Assembly (NCBI GenBank): GCA_002842035.1
Contig: PHBP01000002.1
Span: forward strand, 186,001 to 250,000
Length of the DNA stretch: 64,000 nucleotides
Source: Candidatus Cloacimonetes bacterium HGW-Cloacimonetes-2
GTDB taxonomy: Bacteria > Cloacimonadota > Cloacimonadia > Cloacimonadales > Cloacimonadaceae
Direction: 5' to 3'
Shown here: piece after piece, positions 1 to 9,531 of the stretch
How the letters are laid out: each line of letters begins with the position of its first letter
How positions within the stretch are numbered: the stretch's first letter is position 1
The notes under the pieces: model-generated
Told to the model about the DNA's origin: nothing
The model's input: the letters and a program-made list of their open reading frames with translations, nothing else
The model's database searches: none
Position numbers and translations under genes: made by a program

Positions 1-2
1 TC

Positions 3-1037
3 ATCTTTTTCTCTTTCGCTGTGCTTTTTATTGTGATAGATGTAATCGACAATCTGCCCCGCTTGATCCGCAGTGGTGCCAGCACTGAGCTTGCGGCGCT
101 CTATTATCTCTTACGCTTGCCTTATCTGATCGTGCTTACCTCTCCTGTGACTGTGCTTCTGACAGGCCTGTTTATGATGAACAGCTTGTCAAAACACAAT
201 GAGAGTGTTGCTATCCGCGCGGCGGGACTCAGTATCAAACGCTCGATGATGCCTCTGTTTATCATAGGTTTTATGATTAGCCTGGGGATCGCTGTGATCG
301 GCGAGTATCTGCTTCCTTATGCAGAATCGAGGCGTTCTTATGTTTACAATGTCCAAATCAAGGGTGAAGAACCGGAAGATCAGATGCTCAAAGCCCGTAT
401 CCATTATCAGGGCAAGGCAAACGACTTTTATTATTTTGGTTTCTTTGATGGATACAAGAATACCTTAAGGATCATCGACCTTACCAAGGTTGACTATGAG
501 ACAAATCAGATATTGGAGCATGTTACAGCCGCCAGTGCAACCTGGCTGGATGGTAAATGGATCATCGAAGACTGTGAGATCAGGCGTTTTGTAGGTGGCA
601 AACAGGTCTATAGCCAGTACTACCCACGCACTGATCTGGCTCTATTGGATGTCGAGCCCAAAGACTTTGTAAGGATCACCAAGAAAACCCTCAGCCTTAC
701 ATTCTTTGAACTGCAGGACTATATCAAGCGCTTGGAAAAGCTGGGAGACAGCACTTTCCGGGAACGCACAGATTTGCATATGAAGCTGTCCTTCCCTCTT
801 ACAAACCTGATTGTGATCTTCTTCTTTATCCCAATAGCCACTACCAATGTCCGCAGCAAAGGTAGAGGCTGGGTCTTTATGCTTGGTTTGGTGGTCTGTT
901 TCGCCTACTTAATAGTGGTCAGAATCATCCAAAGCCTGGGCTACAACGGCATCATTCCTCCTGTTTGGGCTGCCTGGTTACCAAATATAGTCTTTACTTT
1001 ATTAGGTTATGCCTTCCTGCAGAAAGCTGAGATATAA
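3..1037 (+). CDS. LptF/LptG-family LPS export permease, N terminus outside window
   Basis: Inner-membrane permease of the Lpt machine, which extracts lipopolysaccharide from the inner membrane using the LptB ATPase and hands it to the periplasmic bridge. The frame is open to the left window edge, so the first helix is cut; the GTG at 21 is merely the first possible start here. Visible are hydrophobic segments at about residues 30-52 and 75-97 (counted from that GTG), a large periplasmic domain, and three C-terminal helices near residues 262-335. This is the YjgP/YjgQ layout. LptF and LptG cannot be told apart from this fragment. It ends before a 200-bp spacer, so it probably closes an operon. 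Confidence 0.85.
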   Translation: MFFSFAVLFIVIDVIDNLPRLIRSGASTELAALYYLLRLPYLIVLTSPVTVLLTGLFMMNSLSKHNESVAIRAAGLSIKRSMMPLFIIGFMISLGIAVIGEYLLPYAESRRSYVYNVQIKGEEPEDQMLKARIHYQGKANDFYYFGFFDGYKNTLRIIDLTKVDYETNQILEHVTAASATWLDGKWIIEDCEIRRFVGGKQVYSQYYPRTDLALLDVEPKDFVRITKKTLSLTFFELQDYIKRLEKLGDSTFRERTDLHMKLSFPLTNLIVIFFFIPIATTNVRSKGRGWVFMLGLVVCFAYLIVVRIIQSLGYNGIIPPVWAAWLPNIVFTLLGYAFLQKAEI

Positions 1038-1054
1038 TAGATTATACCCTCTTC

Positions 1055-1170
1055 CCTCCCCTATTCAATTATACCTTCGTAATACATTGCAGAATAAGCC
1101 TTTCCTGCTTGTTCATGCAGGATTCAAGCAGGATAGAAGCAGGATACAGGCATCCTATGAAGCAGAGAGG
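1055..1170 (-). repeat. Dispersed intergenic repeat, copy A
   Basis: One of five related elements in the window (others at 15255, 27415, 42843 and 59542). Read on the - strand it has a pyrimidine-rich end CCTCTC (1170-1165), a core of 11-bp units of the type GCTTnnATCCT (units at 1119-1129, 1130-1140 and 1141-1151), a conserved stretch containing TTCTGCAATG, and the end GGGAGG (1060-1055). The two ends can pair over 6 bp with one U-G wobble. No coding potential was seen. The element stops 10 bp before the -35 box of the ornithine decarboxylase gene. Confidence 0.75.
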
Positions 1171-1180
1171 ATGAAATCTA

Positions 1181-1209
1181 TTGACACAAACGGGCATTGT
1201 GTCAGATTG
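1181..1209 (+). promoter_or_regulatory. Candidate promoter with palindromic operator for the decarboxylase operon
   Basis: A perfect TTGACA lies at 1181-1186 and ATTG at 1206-1209, the spacing seen before the stable-RNA genes of this window. A perfect 8-bp inverted repeat TGACACAA (1182-1189) / TTGTGTCA (1197-1204) with a 7-bp spacer covers the -35 box and spacer, a plausible repressor site. No canonical TATAAT is present. The transcript would start near 1216, upstream of the ribosome binding site GAGGAA at 1229-1234. Confidence 0.45.
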
Positions 1210-1240
1210 AACGAAAGTATTGTATTCAGAGGAATCCGTA

Positions 1241-2431
1241 ATGTACAAAGAGCCCTACCACTTCTCGCTGCAACGCTTTATAGAGCCCGAGCAGTTTGAA
1301 GCCCTAAAAGATTATGTAAGCGATCTTCCCACTCCTGTTCTCCTGATAGATGTGGAAAAGATCAGGCAAAAGTATAGAGAGCTCAATCAGAGTTTTCCCA
1401 TGGCACAGATATACTATGCAGTCAAGGCTAATCCTCAAGACTCAGTAGTCAATATGCTGGAATCCGAAGGCTCCAATTTCGATATTGCTTCGCGTTATGA
1501 ATTAGACCAAATGCTGAGATTGGGAATCAGTCCGGATCGGCTAAGCTATGGCAACACTATCAAGAAACCCAGCGATATCAAGTACTTTTATGATCACGGC
1601 GTTAGGATGTTTGTCACCGATTCTGAAAATGATCTGAAAAACATCTCACTCCTTGCTCCGGGGAGCAGAATACTCTTTAGGATTCTTACAGAAGGTACAG
1701 GCGCAGACTGGCCATTATCCCGTAAATTCGGATCTCACTCCGATGTGATCTACTACCTGATTTTGCAAGCCCAGCAGCTAGGTTTGCAACCTTATGGTAT
1801 ATCTTTCCACGTGGGCTCCCAGCAGAGAGACATAGGCCAGTGGGACGATGCCATAGCCAGATGCAAGTATCTCTTTGACGCAGCTTGGGAAGAAGGAATC
1901 GAGCTCAAGATGATCAATCTGGGCGGTGGATTCCCTGCAAGTTACGTAGATCCTACTTATGGCGTTGCTGAGTATGCCGCTGAAATATTGAGATTCATAG
2001 AAGAAGACTTTGGCGATAATATGCCACAATTGATCCTCGAGCCGGGTAGATCTTTGGTGGCAGACTGCGGAATTATCGTATCCGAGATCATCAATATCAC
2101 GCGTAAATCAAAGAATAACCTTTATCTCTGGGTTTATCTGGATGTCGGCAAGTTTGGCGGGATGATCGAGACAATCGACGAATCAATCAAGTTCCCGATT
2201 TACTTTGATCGTGAAGGAATGGCAGATGAGATTATCCTGGCTGGTCCCACTTGCGACTCAATGGATATTTTGTATGAAAACTACAAGTATCATATGCCAG
2301 ATACAGCAATGCCCGGCGACAAGGTCTACATTTTTACTACCGGCGCTTATACCCAGAGCTATAGCTCGGTAAACTTCAATGGTTTTCCGCCTCTTAGAGC
2401 TGAGATTCTACCAAAGCATATAAGGTTGTAA
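1241..2431 (+). CDS. Ornithine decarboxylase (PLP fold type III)
   Basis: Converts L-ornithine to putrescine in the cytoplasm, the entry step of polyamine synthesis. This is a 396-residue alanine-racemase-fold enzyme: the PLP lysine is K62 in YAVKANP, followed by HVGSQ, the phosphate-binding GGGFP, EPGR, and the cross-subunit active-site cysteine C338 in GPTCDSMD, then GAYT and FNGFPP near the C terminus. GPTCD plus NGF matches ornithine decarboxylases better than diaminopimelate or carboxynorspermidine decarboxylases, though some relatives also accept lysine. The ATG at 1241 is chosen over an upstream in-frame codon at 1220 because GAGGAA sits just before it. The dehydrogenase gene starts one base after its stop. 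Confidence 0.85.
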   Translation: MYKEPYHFSLQRFIEPEQFEALKDYVSDLPTPVLLIDVEKIRQKYRELNQSFPMAQIYYAVKANPQDSVVNMLESEGSNFDIASRYELDQMLRLGISPDRLSYGNTIKKPSDIKYFYDHGVRMFVTDSENDLKNISLLAPGSRILFRILTEGTGADWPLSRKFGSHSDVIYYLILQAQQLGLQPYGISFHVGSQQRDIGQWDDAIARCKYLFDAAWEEGIELKMINLGGGFPASYVDPTYGVAEYAAEILRFIEEDFGDNMPQLILEPGRSLVADCGIIVSEIINITRKSKNNLYLWVYLDVGKFGGMIETIDESIKFPIYFDREGMADEIILAGPTCDSMDILYENYKYHMPDTAMPGDKVYIFTTGAYTQSYSSVNFNGFPPLRAEILPKHIRL

Positions 2432-2432
2432 T

Positions 2433-3530
2433 ATGTTAAGATTACCAATAGAACTGCTGCAAGATTTTATGGTCGCTGTCTTCACAAAGATTGGCGTTCC
2501 GATTGAGGATGCCAGGATTTGTTCAGAAGTACTTATCGCATCAGATCTCAAAGGGATAGAATCACACGGGATCGGAAGATTAAAGATGTATTACGACAGG
2601 ATCAAGCTTGGGATTCAAGAGCCCCAGACCAAGATTGATGTTATAAGAGACAGAGCAGCCGTGGCAGTCTGGGATGGTAATCACGGGATGGGGCACGTCG
2701 TAGGGACAAAAGCTATGCAGACAGCGATTCAAAAGGCATCTCAATTTGGCCTTGGAGCTGTAGCTGTCCGCAATTCCACACATTACGGTATCTGCGGATA
2801 CTATGCTGAGATGGCTGCCAAGCAAGGTATGCTGGGGCTTACCTTTACTAATGCACGCCCTTCTATATGCCCTACTCACGGATCTTCCCCACTATTGGGA
2901 ACAAATCCGATCTGCTTTGGAGCACCCACTGATCTTGATTATCCATTCTTGTACGATGCGGCTACCTCTATCTCTCAAAGAGGCAAGATCGAGCAGCTTG
3001 ATCGCGAGGAAAAAGCTACTCCGGAAGGCTGGGCAATAGACAAAGACGGAAACTACTGTACAGACACCAAGCAACTACTCAAGGATTTGGTAAGCCAAAC
3101 AGCCGCGATGCTACCCATCGGTGGAATGGATGAACTAAGTGGAAGCCACAAGGGATACGGCTTGGCTACAATGGTCGAGATACTATGTGCAGCTTTGCAA
3201 GACGGTAGCTTTACTAATGATCTTTTGGGTCAGGATGCCAATGGAAAGCCCGCGCCATACAAGCTGGGGCACTTCTTCATGGCAATCAACATAGATTTCT
3301 TTATAGAATTGGATCGCTTCAAAGCTATCGCAGGACAAATCTGCCGGGATTTACAAAACTCCGCCAAACTGCCCGGACAGGACAGAATCTGGGTGGCCGG
3401 CGAAAAAGAGTATGACAAAGAACTCGATATCCGAACAAATGGCGTCCCTATTGTGCCTAATCTCCTGAAAAATATCAGAGAAATGCAGCAGGAATTGGGC
3501 TTTGAGATGATAGATACAAGTGAAGGTTAA
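2433..3530 (+). CDS. Ldh2/malate-lactate dehydrogenase family oxidoreductase
   Basis: NAD(P)-dependent dehydrogenase of the Ldh2 family, whose members reduce or oxidise 2-oxoacids (malate, lactate, sulfolactate, ureidoglycolate, 2,3-diketogulonate). Evidence is the full-length 365-residue protein with SHGIGRL at 44-50, the catalytic-histidine motif NSTHYG (H117), LLGTNPICFGAP in the cofactor-binding region, and SGSHKGYGL near residue 235. The exact substrate cannot be read from sequence. It starts 1 bp after the decarboxylase stop, so it is co-transcribed with it; a role in amino-acid-derived 2-oxoacid metabolism is inference only. Confidence 0.8.
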   Translation: MLRLPIELLQDFMVAVFTKIGVPIEDARICSEVLIASDLKGIESHGIGRLKMYYDRIKLGIQEPQTKIDVIRDRAAVAVWDGNHGMGHVVGTKAMQTAIQKASQFGLGAVAVRNSTHYGICGYYAEMAAKQGMLGLTFTNARPSICPTHGSSPLLGTNPICFGAPTDLDYPFLYDAATSISQRGKIEQLDREEKATPEGWAIDKDGNYCTDTKQLLKDLVSQTAAMLPIGGMDELSGSHKGYGLATMVEILCAALQDGSFTNDLLGQDANGKPAPYKLGHFFMAINIDFFIELDRFKAIAGQICRDLQNSAKLPGQDRIWVAGEKEYDKELDIRTNGVPIVPNLLKNIREMQQELGFEMIDTSEG

Positions 3531-3558
3531 GAACTAATAGACAATCTGAGAGGATAGA

Positions 3559-4827
3559 ATGAGAAAGATCAGCTACTTTTTGCTCTTAATAATGCTGTTG
3601 GTGGGAGCTTGCAGCAAGACCTCCCAATCTGAAAAGATCAAAGTGAGCTTTTGGCATGGCACCAGTGGTCCGATCGGAGACGTCTTGTCTGATATGATCA
3701 AGGACTTTGAAAAGAGTCACCCGGATATTGACATCGTGGCAATTCCTGTGAGTAGTTACGCAGCTCTATCGCAGAAACTGATGGCATCGATTCAAGCTAA
3801 CAAGCAACCTGATATTGCACAGGTCTATGAATCATGGACAGCCAAATACATAGATGCAGGGGTCTTGGTGTCCCTACAAGATATGATAGACAAAGATCCC
3901 GCATTTGGAGATGATGACCTTGCAGATATCTATCCGGTTTTCCTGAAATCCAATACATTCAACGACACGCTTTACAGCTTTCCCTTCAATAAGAGCGTGC
4001 GAGCATACTTTTATAATAAAGACGCTTTCTACAGAGCTGGCCTTGATCCCAACTATTTCCCGAAGACTTGGCAGGAATTCAGAGAGTATTGCCAGAAACT
4101 CACGGATAAAGTACCCCAAGGCTCCAAACCAAACCACTATGGTACAAACTTTGCAGTTAATGAATGGCAGTTTATCAATCTCCTGCATCAAGCCGGTGGA
4201 AGCCTGCTGGATCAGAATGGGAAGCCTGCCTTAAACAGCTCATACGGATTGGAAGCACTCAATTTCATTACTGATCTTATCCATACAGATGGCACAGTAT
4301 ATACAGTTAGCGGATATGAGGGTCAGAATGACTTTCTCGCAGGGAAAGTAGCTATGTATGAGGGTTCCAGTGTGTCCATCACTCATATGAGGCAAGAACC
4401 TATCAATTTTAATATGGGCTATGCCCCGCTGCCTACTTATAGAACAAACAATAGTGCTGTGAGTGGGACAAACATCGTTATCTTTAAAAGCGGAGATACT
4501 CGTAGAGAACAGGCCGCCTGGGAGTTTATCAAGTGGTTTACAGATACCGAGCAGACAGCCGAATGGGCTACCAGAACATTCTATATGCCGGTAAGACGCA
4601 GTGCTATGAATAGCAGCACTATTCAAGAATTCTTGACCCAGTATCCTCAGTTTAGGGCAATCTTCGAGCAATTGGAAAGCGCAGTCTATGAACCTCAGAT
4701 TGCAGCTTGGTTCAAGGCCAGACCAAAGCTCAAGGAATTCCTGGAAGAGGCTATCGCCAGGAAAAAGGATAATAGGACTGCCTTAAACGGTGCAGCACAA
4801 ATGTTCCAAAACTATATGGATGAGTGA
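3559..4827 (+). CDS. Extracellular solute-binding lipoprotein, family 1 (sugar-type ABC)
   Basis: Periplasmic substrate-binding lipoprotein of an ABC importer. The N terminus is a lipoprotein signal ending in the lipobox LVGAC (C18), followed by a mature domain typical of family 1 binding proteins: SFWHGTSGP near residue 31, QVYESW, FPFNKSVRAYFYNKDAF, and the C-terminal AWEFIKWFTDTEQTA. These features resemble UgpB and maltose-type receptors, which bind sugars or glycerol phosphodiesters; the ligand is unknown. Start supported by GAGAGGAT before the ATG. Oddly, no permease or ATPase gene lies next to it: its neighbours are a dehydrogenase and aspartokinase, so its transporter partners must be elsewhere. 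Confidence 0.85.
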   Translation: MRKISYFLLLIMLLVGACSKTSQSEKIKVSFWHGTSGPIGDVLSDMIKDFEKSHPDIDIVAIPVSSYAALSQKLMASIQANKQPDIAQVYESWTAKYIDAGVLVSLQDMIDKDPAFGDDDLADIYPVFLKSNTFNDTLYSFPFNKSVRAYFYNKDAFYRAGLDPNYFPKTWQEFREYCQKLTDKVPQGSKPNHYGTNFAVNEWQFINLLHQAGGSLLDQNGKPALNSSYGLEALNFITDLIHTDGTVYTVSGYEGQNDFLAGKVAMYEGSSVSITHMRQEPINFNMGYAPLPTYRTNNSAVSGTNIVIFKSGDTRREQAAWEFIKWFTDTEQTAEWATRTFYMPVRRSAMNSSTIQEFLTQYPQFRAIFEQLESAVYEPQIAAWFKARPKLKEFLEEAIARKKDNRTALNGAAQMFQNYMDE

Positions 4828-4828
4828 G

Positions 4829-6010
4829 ATGGCCATAGTAGTCAAAAAGTTCGGCGGAACCTCTGTCGGCAGCATAGAGCTGATCAGATCAATAGCGCAT
4901 AAAATTGCAATAACTCACCAAGAGGGTGAATCTCTGGTTTTAGTAGTCTCTGCAATGGCCAAAACCACGGATGAACTGATGAGGCTCGCCTTTGAGATTT
5001 CTGATCACCCATCTCGCAGAGAGCTAGATATGCTGCTCACTGCAGGAGAAAGAATTTCGATGTCGTTATTGTCTCTGGCCTTGCATAATGAGGGCTATTC
5101 CTCTATCAGTTTTACGGGATCTCAAAGTGGAATTTTGACAGATGCGATGCACGGAAACGCCAGAATCACAGATGTCAATGCCTTTAGAATCCGCGAGGAG
5201 CTAGGGAAAGGCAAGATTGTGATCGTCGCAGGATTTCAGGGCGTAAGCCCAGCAAAAGAGATCACTACTCTGGGCAGAGGTGGTTCCGATACCTCAGCAG
5301 TGGCTTTGGCTAGTTATCTTAAGGCAGATAAATGCGAGATATTTACTGATGTAGATGGAGTCTATACGGCAGATCCACGTTTGGTGGCTAATGCGAGACT
5401 GATTCCTGAAATTGACTATGAACTGATGCTAGCACTGGCATACAGCGGCTCCAAGGTGCTGCATCCCAGAGCAGTGGAATTTGCATATAAATACAATATA
5501 CCAGTTGAGATCAAGTCCTCATTCAGCTTTGCACCTGGCACGATGATGCGATCAGCCTCAAATATGGAGAATAGAAAGACTTTTATGGAAGACAAAAAGA
5601 TAACTGCAATAGCTCATAAAGATGGATTGATCAGATATCAATTCAATCTCGAACCCAAGCTTATTGAATCCCTAAAGAAGTGGAATAACGAGATCTTTAG
5701 ATATCGCTTTGTAGAGGGTGTTTTGGAACTGGTGATCGAATCCAAATACGAAAATGAGATAGATCACTTGATGGTCAGCCAAGGATTTGACCTGTATGAT
5801 AAGAGCTCAGTATGGGCTTCGATCAGCTTGGTTGGGCTTGGCATCAATCTGGATCCTGTGTTTCTGGCTGATCTTCTGGATCTGCTGAATGAGTTTCATA
5901 TCGAGAGTATAAGTCATAGCGACAAGACTATTGATCTGCTGATCAACAGCGACAACCTTGTAGAATGCTTGAACTTGCTGCATAAAACATATATCGAGGA
6001 GTCAAAATGA
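4829..6010 (+). CDS. Aspartate kinase
   Basis: Phosphorylates L-aspartate with ATP, the first step toward lysine/diaminopimelate, threonine and methionine. The 393-residue protein has the N-terminal VVKKFGGTSVGS, LLTAGERIS, GRGGSDTSAVALA and FTDVDGVYTADPR, together the amino-acid kinase signature. The region after about residue 260 is a regulatory ACT-type domain, but its sequence is poorly conserved, so feedback specificity cannot be judged. I take the ATG at 4829; an ATG at 4820 overlapping the upstream stop would add three residues. It overlaps metG by 4 bp (ATGA), so translation of the two is probably coupled. Confidence 0.9.
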   Translation: MAIVVKKFGGTSVGSIELIRSIAHKIAITHQEGESLVLVVSAMAKTTDELMRLAFEISDHPSRRELDMLLTAGERISMSLLSLALHNEGYSSISFTGSQSGILTDAMHGNARITDVNAFRIREELGKGKIVIVAGFQGVSPAKEITTLGRGGSDTSAVALASYLKADKCEIFTDVDGVYTADPRLVANARLIPEIDYELMLALAYSGSKVLHPRAVEFAYKYNIPVEIKSSFSFAPGTMMRSASNMENRKTFMEDKKITAIAHKDGLIRYQFNLEPKLIESLKKWNNEIFRYRFVEGVLELVIESKYENEIDHLMVSQGFDLYDKSSVWASISLVGLGINLDPVFLADLLDLLNEFHIESISHSDKTIDLLINSDNLVECLNLLHKTYIEESK

Positions 6011-8028
6011 GATATCTGGTTACCAGTGCCCTCCCCTATGCAAACGGGAAGCTGCATGTAGGCCATGTTGCCGGTGCTTATCTGCCTGCCGATATATTCG
6101 TTAGATATCTGAGACTCAAAGAAGAGGATGTGATCTATATCTGCGGTACTGATGAACATGGCACACCGATCTCAATCAGTGCCGATAAAGAAGGGATCAG
6201 TCCTTCCGATGTTGTAAAAAGATATCACGAAAGCATCAAAGAAGCTTTCGATGGGATTGGGGTAGAATTTGACAACTTCTCTGGAACAGCCAGAGAGGAT
6301 CATCACAAGCTGTCACAAGAGTTCTTTACCAATCTGCATGACAAGGGATTCATAACTCCCAAGAGCACGCTTCAGTTCTATTGTCATCACGACAAGCGCT
6401 ACCTTCCGGATAGATATGTGGAAGGAACTTGCCCAAAGTGCGGTGCAAGCGGGGCACGAGGTGATCAATGCGATGCCTGTGGACAAATCTACGATACTAC
6501 TTCTTTGAAACAACCCACTTGTAAGATATGCGGTAATCAGCCAGAAATCAGAGAGACCAAGCATTGGTTTCTACAACTGGCAAAGTTCACTGAGCAGATG
6601 AAGGATTGGATCAGTCACAAGGACTATTGGAGAGAGAATGTCCGGAACTTTATGCTGAATCTTCTGGATCAAGGCCTGATAGAAAGATCAATTACCAGAG
6701 ACCTCAGCTGGGGAGTGCCGGTGCCTTTGGATGAAGCAGTGGGCAAAGTGCTCTATGTATGGTTTGATGCTCCCATTGGCTATATTTCCTCGACAATAGA
6801 GTGGGCAAAGAGGATAGGACAGCCTGATCTTTGGAAAGACTATTGGCTTTCTGAGGATACTCAATTGATCCACTTTATCGGTAAAGATAATATTATCTTT
6901 CATGCTCTGATCTGGCCTGCGATGCTAATGGGGCAGGACAAGAAGTATTGTCTTCCCCACGATATCCCGGCCAATGAATTTATGAATCTTGAAGGTGATA
7001 AAATTTCTACCAGCCGGGATTGGGCCGTCTGGGTGGATGAATTTGTTAAAGTATTCCCGGGAGAATACCTGCGCTATTACCTGGCAGTCAATGCCCCCGA
7101 ATCCAAAGATAGTGACTTTAGTTTCAAAGACTTCCAGCAAAAGGTCAATGGGGAGTTAAACAACGTTCTGGGCAACCTAGCAAATCGTATGCTTAGCTTC
7201 AGTATGAAGTATTTTGAGGGAATGGTTGAGAAAGTAGAACTCACTCAGCAGTCCATAGACGTTCTCAAAGAAGCGGATGATCTCCTTATGGAAATTGATA
7301 AGTCATATCAGGAGTATCAAGTAAAAAAGAACTGCAAGCTTATAATGGATATGGCTCGATTGGGTAATAAGTACTTTGATGATAGACAACCCTGGAAGCA
7401 GATCAAAGAAGATAGGCAATCGGTCAAAGAAACCCTATGGGTGAGTATGTTGCTACTCCATAAAGTGTCAATTGCTTTGACGCCAATTATGCCAAAGAGT
7501 ATGAATCAGCTCCGCAGAATGATGAAGCTACCAAGTCAATACAGCTTTGCTGATGCCTTTGCTGAGCCCTGTGGTAAGGTAGTAATCGAGAAAGTGGAAG
7601 CATTATTCTCAAAACTTGACGATGAGCTTATTGATGCCCAGATTGAAGCACTCAAAAGCAAATCGATAGCCAAAGCTATCTCTCAGGAGTATCTACCTAT
7701 TAAAGATACTATCTCTTATGATGATTTTGCCAGGATGGACATCAGAATTGCCCAAGTCCTGCATGCAGAGCCTGTACCCAAGACCGACAAGCTACTTCAT
7801 CTGAAAGTGGATATTGGCAGCGAACAGCGAGAGCTTGTAGCTGGTCTGGCTCTGCACTACAAGGCAGAAGATCTCATCGGCAAGAAAGTCGTAATGCTGG
7901 TTAATCTCGAGCCAAGAAAGATAAGAGGCATCTTGTCTCAAGGAATGATTCTGGCTGCTGATACCAATGGTAGCCTCAGTTTATTACACCCTCACAAAGA
8001 CAGTATGCCCGGAGCGACTATCTCTTAG
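6007..8028 (+). CDS. metG: Methionyl-tRNA synthetase with C-terminal tRNA-binding domain
   Basis: Charges tRNA-Met with methionine. At 673 residues it is the long form. Visible: the HIGH-type motif HVGH at 17-20, a zinc-binding insertion with two CxxC pairs (CPKCG, CDACG and a third, CKICG), the KMSKS-type loop KISTS near residue 332, the anticodon-binding helical domain, and from about residue 570 an EMAP/Trbp111-type OB fold (FARMDIRIAQV, DKLLHLKVDIG, SQGMILAA). Its placement directly after aspartokinase, with overlapping start and stop, links methionine precursor synthesis and its use, possibly only by chance. Confidence 0.96.
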   Translation: MRYLVTSALPYANGKLHVGHVAGAYLPADIFVRYLRLKEEDVIYICGTDEHGTPISISADKEGISPSDVVKRYHESIKEAFDGIGVEFDNFSGTAREDHHKLSQEFFTNLHDKGFITPKSTLQFYCHHDKRYLPDRYVEGTCPKCGASGARGDQCDACGQIYDTTSLKQPTCKICGNQPEIRETKHWFLQLAKFTEQMKDWISHKDYWRENVRNFMLNLLDQGLIERSITRDLSWGVPVPLDEAVGKVLYVWFDAPIGYISSTIEWAKRIGQPDLWKDYWLSEDTQLIHFIGKDNIIFHALIWPAMLMGQDKKYCLPHDIPANEFMNLEGDKISTSRDWAVWVDEFVKVFPGEYLRYYLAVNAPESKDSDFSFKDFQQKVNGELNNVLGNLANRMLSFSMKYFEGMVEKVELTQQSIDVLKEADDLLMEIDKSYQEYQVKKNCKLIMDMARLGNKYFDDRQPWKQIKEDRQSVKETLWVSMLLLHKVSIALTPIMPKSMNQLRRMMKLPSQYSFADAFAEPCGKVVIEKVEALFSKLDDELIDAQIEALKSKSIAKAISQEYLPIKDTISYDDFARMDIRIAQVLHAEPVPKTDKLLHLKVDIGSEQRELVAGLALHYKAEDLIGKKVVMLVNLEPRKIRGILSQGMILAADTNGSLSLLHPHKDSMPGATIS

Positions 8029-9531
8029 ATGAGACTAAATTGCTTGTTGTTCAATATCCTGCTATGCATTCTGCTTACTTGGGGAGGTTTATATGCTGCA
8101 GAGATCAGAAATGGTAGCCTGTGGCTAGAAATATCGCTACATCACAGTAGTCAGGTGAATATCAGACAAACCGGTTCTGCTAATCTAACGGATGATTCGG
8201 GGATTTATTCTCGAGATGTGTCTTCCGATATCGACATACGCATCAGCGGTAGCCCGGTTTCTCATTATGGCATAATCGATAGGGTAGTGACTGCCGAGCT
8301 TGACTATTCTGATTCTGACGATTACTCAAGCAGAAGCTTCTTCGCTTGGGAGGATAGCACCCTGGCAATAAAGGAAGAGCACATCTACTTATTGGATATG
8401 AGCTTTACTACAGAAGAAGCTGCTACTAGCTTTGCCCGTGAGAACAGAATTGCTTCAACGATGGTTTATAACGTCCCAATGTCTGGTTCTACTCTGGAGA
8501 TCACTGATTCAAGCGGAAGGAAGCTGTACTTTGAATCACCAGTAAGGCTAAGGGCTAATTCACCACTCTCCTTTGATAATTCAGGTCTGGAATATAGCGG
8601 TGAGTTCATCATCAAAGTTATCGGCAATCAGATCCAGGTGAATCACCTCATTAATCTAGAGAACTACCTTGCAGGCGTAGTACAAAACGAGATTGGCAAT
8701 GGAGCACCCTTGGAAGCACTCAAAGCCCAAGCCGTTGCTGCCCGCTCCCATGCTGTATCAATGCTTCTCTATAACCGACACAAGAACGATGGATATGATC
8801 TCTGCAACGGCACTCATTGCCAAGTATACAAAGGCGAATACCTGCAAAATGCCAATATACTTGAAGCTGTACTATCTACAGGCGGAGAGATTTTAAGCTA
8901 CAATGGCAGAGCAATAGATGCTACTTACCATAGTGCATGCGGTGGAAAGACAGACTCCTCCCAGTTAATCTGGAGAGGAACGCCCACTCCCTACCTTATG
9001 GGTGTTACTTGTATTGATGATGCCGCTAACCTGGATCTAAGCCGTGAGGAAGATGCCAGGCGTTGGATCAATACATCCACAAATTCCAGCGGAATGAGCT
9101 CTTGGGAGCGCGCCAGCCAGACCTGGACTCGCAGTATCAGACTCTCGACGCTTGCCTCAAATCTAGGATTATCCAGCATCAGCAGAGCAGAGATCCTTGC
9201 AAGAGGACAGTCCGGAAGAATTCTATCCATCAGGTTTTCCGGGAGTTCCAGTAAAACAGTTTCCGGTGAATACCAAATCCGTCGAGCCTTTGGATCGCTA
9301 CCCAGTTCTCTCTTCTTCATCGACGGCAGATATAGCATAAACTCCAATGGCAATGCAGTCTATGAGCTCGGAGCAAATCTCCGAATCAAAGGCAAAGGTA
9401 GCGGACACGGAGTTGGGATGTGCCAGGTTGGAGCACTGAGAATGAGTAGAGATGGTGCTGATTACAGAGAAATTCTAAGCCACTACTACCCTGGGACACT
9501 ACTAAGAACAGATTGGTTGAATTATGAATAA
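8029..9531 (+). CDS. Secreted SpoIID/LytB-domain protein
   Basis: Probable peptidoglycan-acting protein. In sporulating bacteria SpoIID is a lytic transglycosylase that cuts denuded glycan strands; in non-sporulating diderms the relatives (LytB type) act on the cell wall in ways that are less clear. A signal peptide ending near residue 24 (GGLYAAE) is followed by a weakly conserved N-terminal half, then the SpoIID core: LENYLAGVVQNEIG, LKAQAVAARSHA, SACGGKTDSS and the end motif GSGHGVGMCQVGA. The start codon follows the metG stop with no gap. Length 500 residues. Confidence 0.85.
   Translation: MRLNCLLFNILLCILLTWGGLYAAEIRNGSLWLEISLHHSSQVNIRQTGSANLTDDSGIYSRDVSSDIDIRISGSPVSHYGIIDRVVTAELDYSDSDDYSSRSFFAWEDSTLAIKEEHIYLLDMSFTTEEAATSFARENRIASTMVYNVPMSGSTLEITDSSGRKLYFESPVRLRANSPLSFDNSGLEYSGEFIIKVIGNQIQVNHLINLENYLAGVVQNEIGNGAPLEALKAQAVAARSHAVSMLLYNRHKNDGYDLCNGTHCQVYKGEYLQNANILEAVLSTGGEILSYNGRAIDATYHSACGGKTDSSQLIWRGTPTPYLMGVTCIDDAANLDLSREEDARRWINTSTNSSGMSSWERASQTWTRSIRLSTLASNLGLSSISRAEILARGQSGRILSIRFSGSSSKTVSGEYQIRRAFGSLPSSLFFIDGRYSINSNGNAVYELGANLRIKGKGSGHGVGMCQVGALRMSRDGADYREILSHYYPGTLLRTDWLNYE

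Noticed and set aside
1009-1299. Short + strand open frame across the lptF/G-decarboxylase spacer
   Set aside because: It runs through repeat copy A and into the decarboxylase gene in another frame; no ribosome binding site or family feature.
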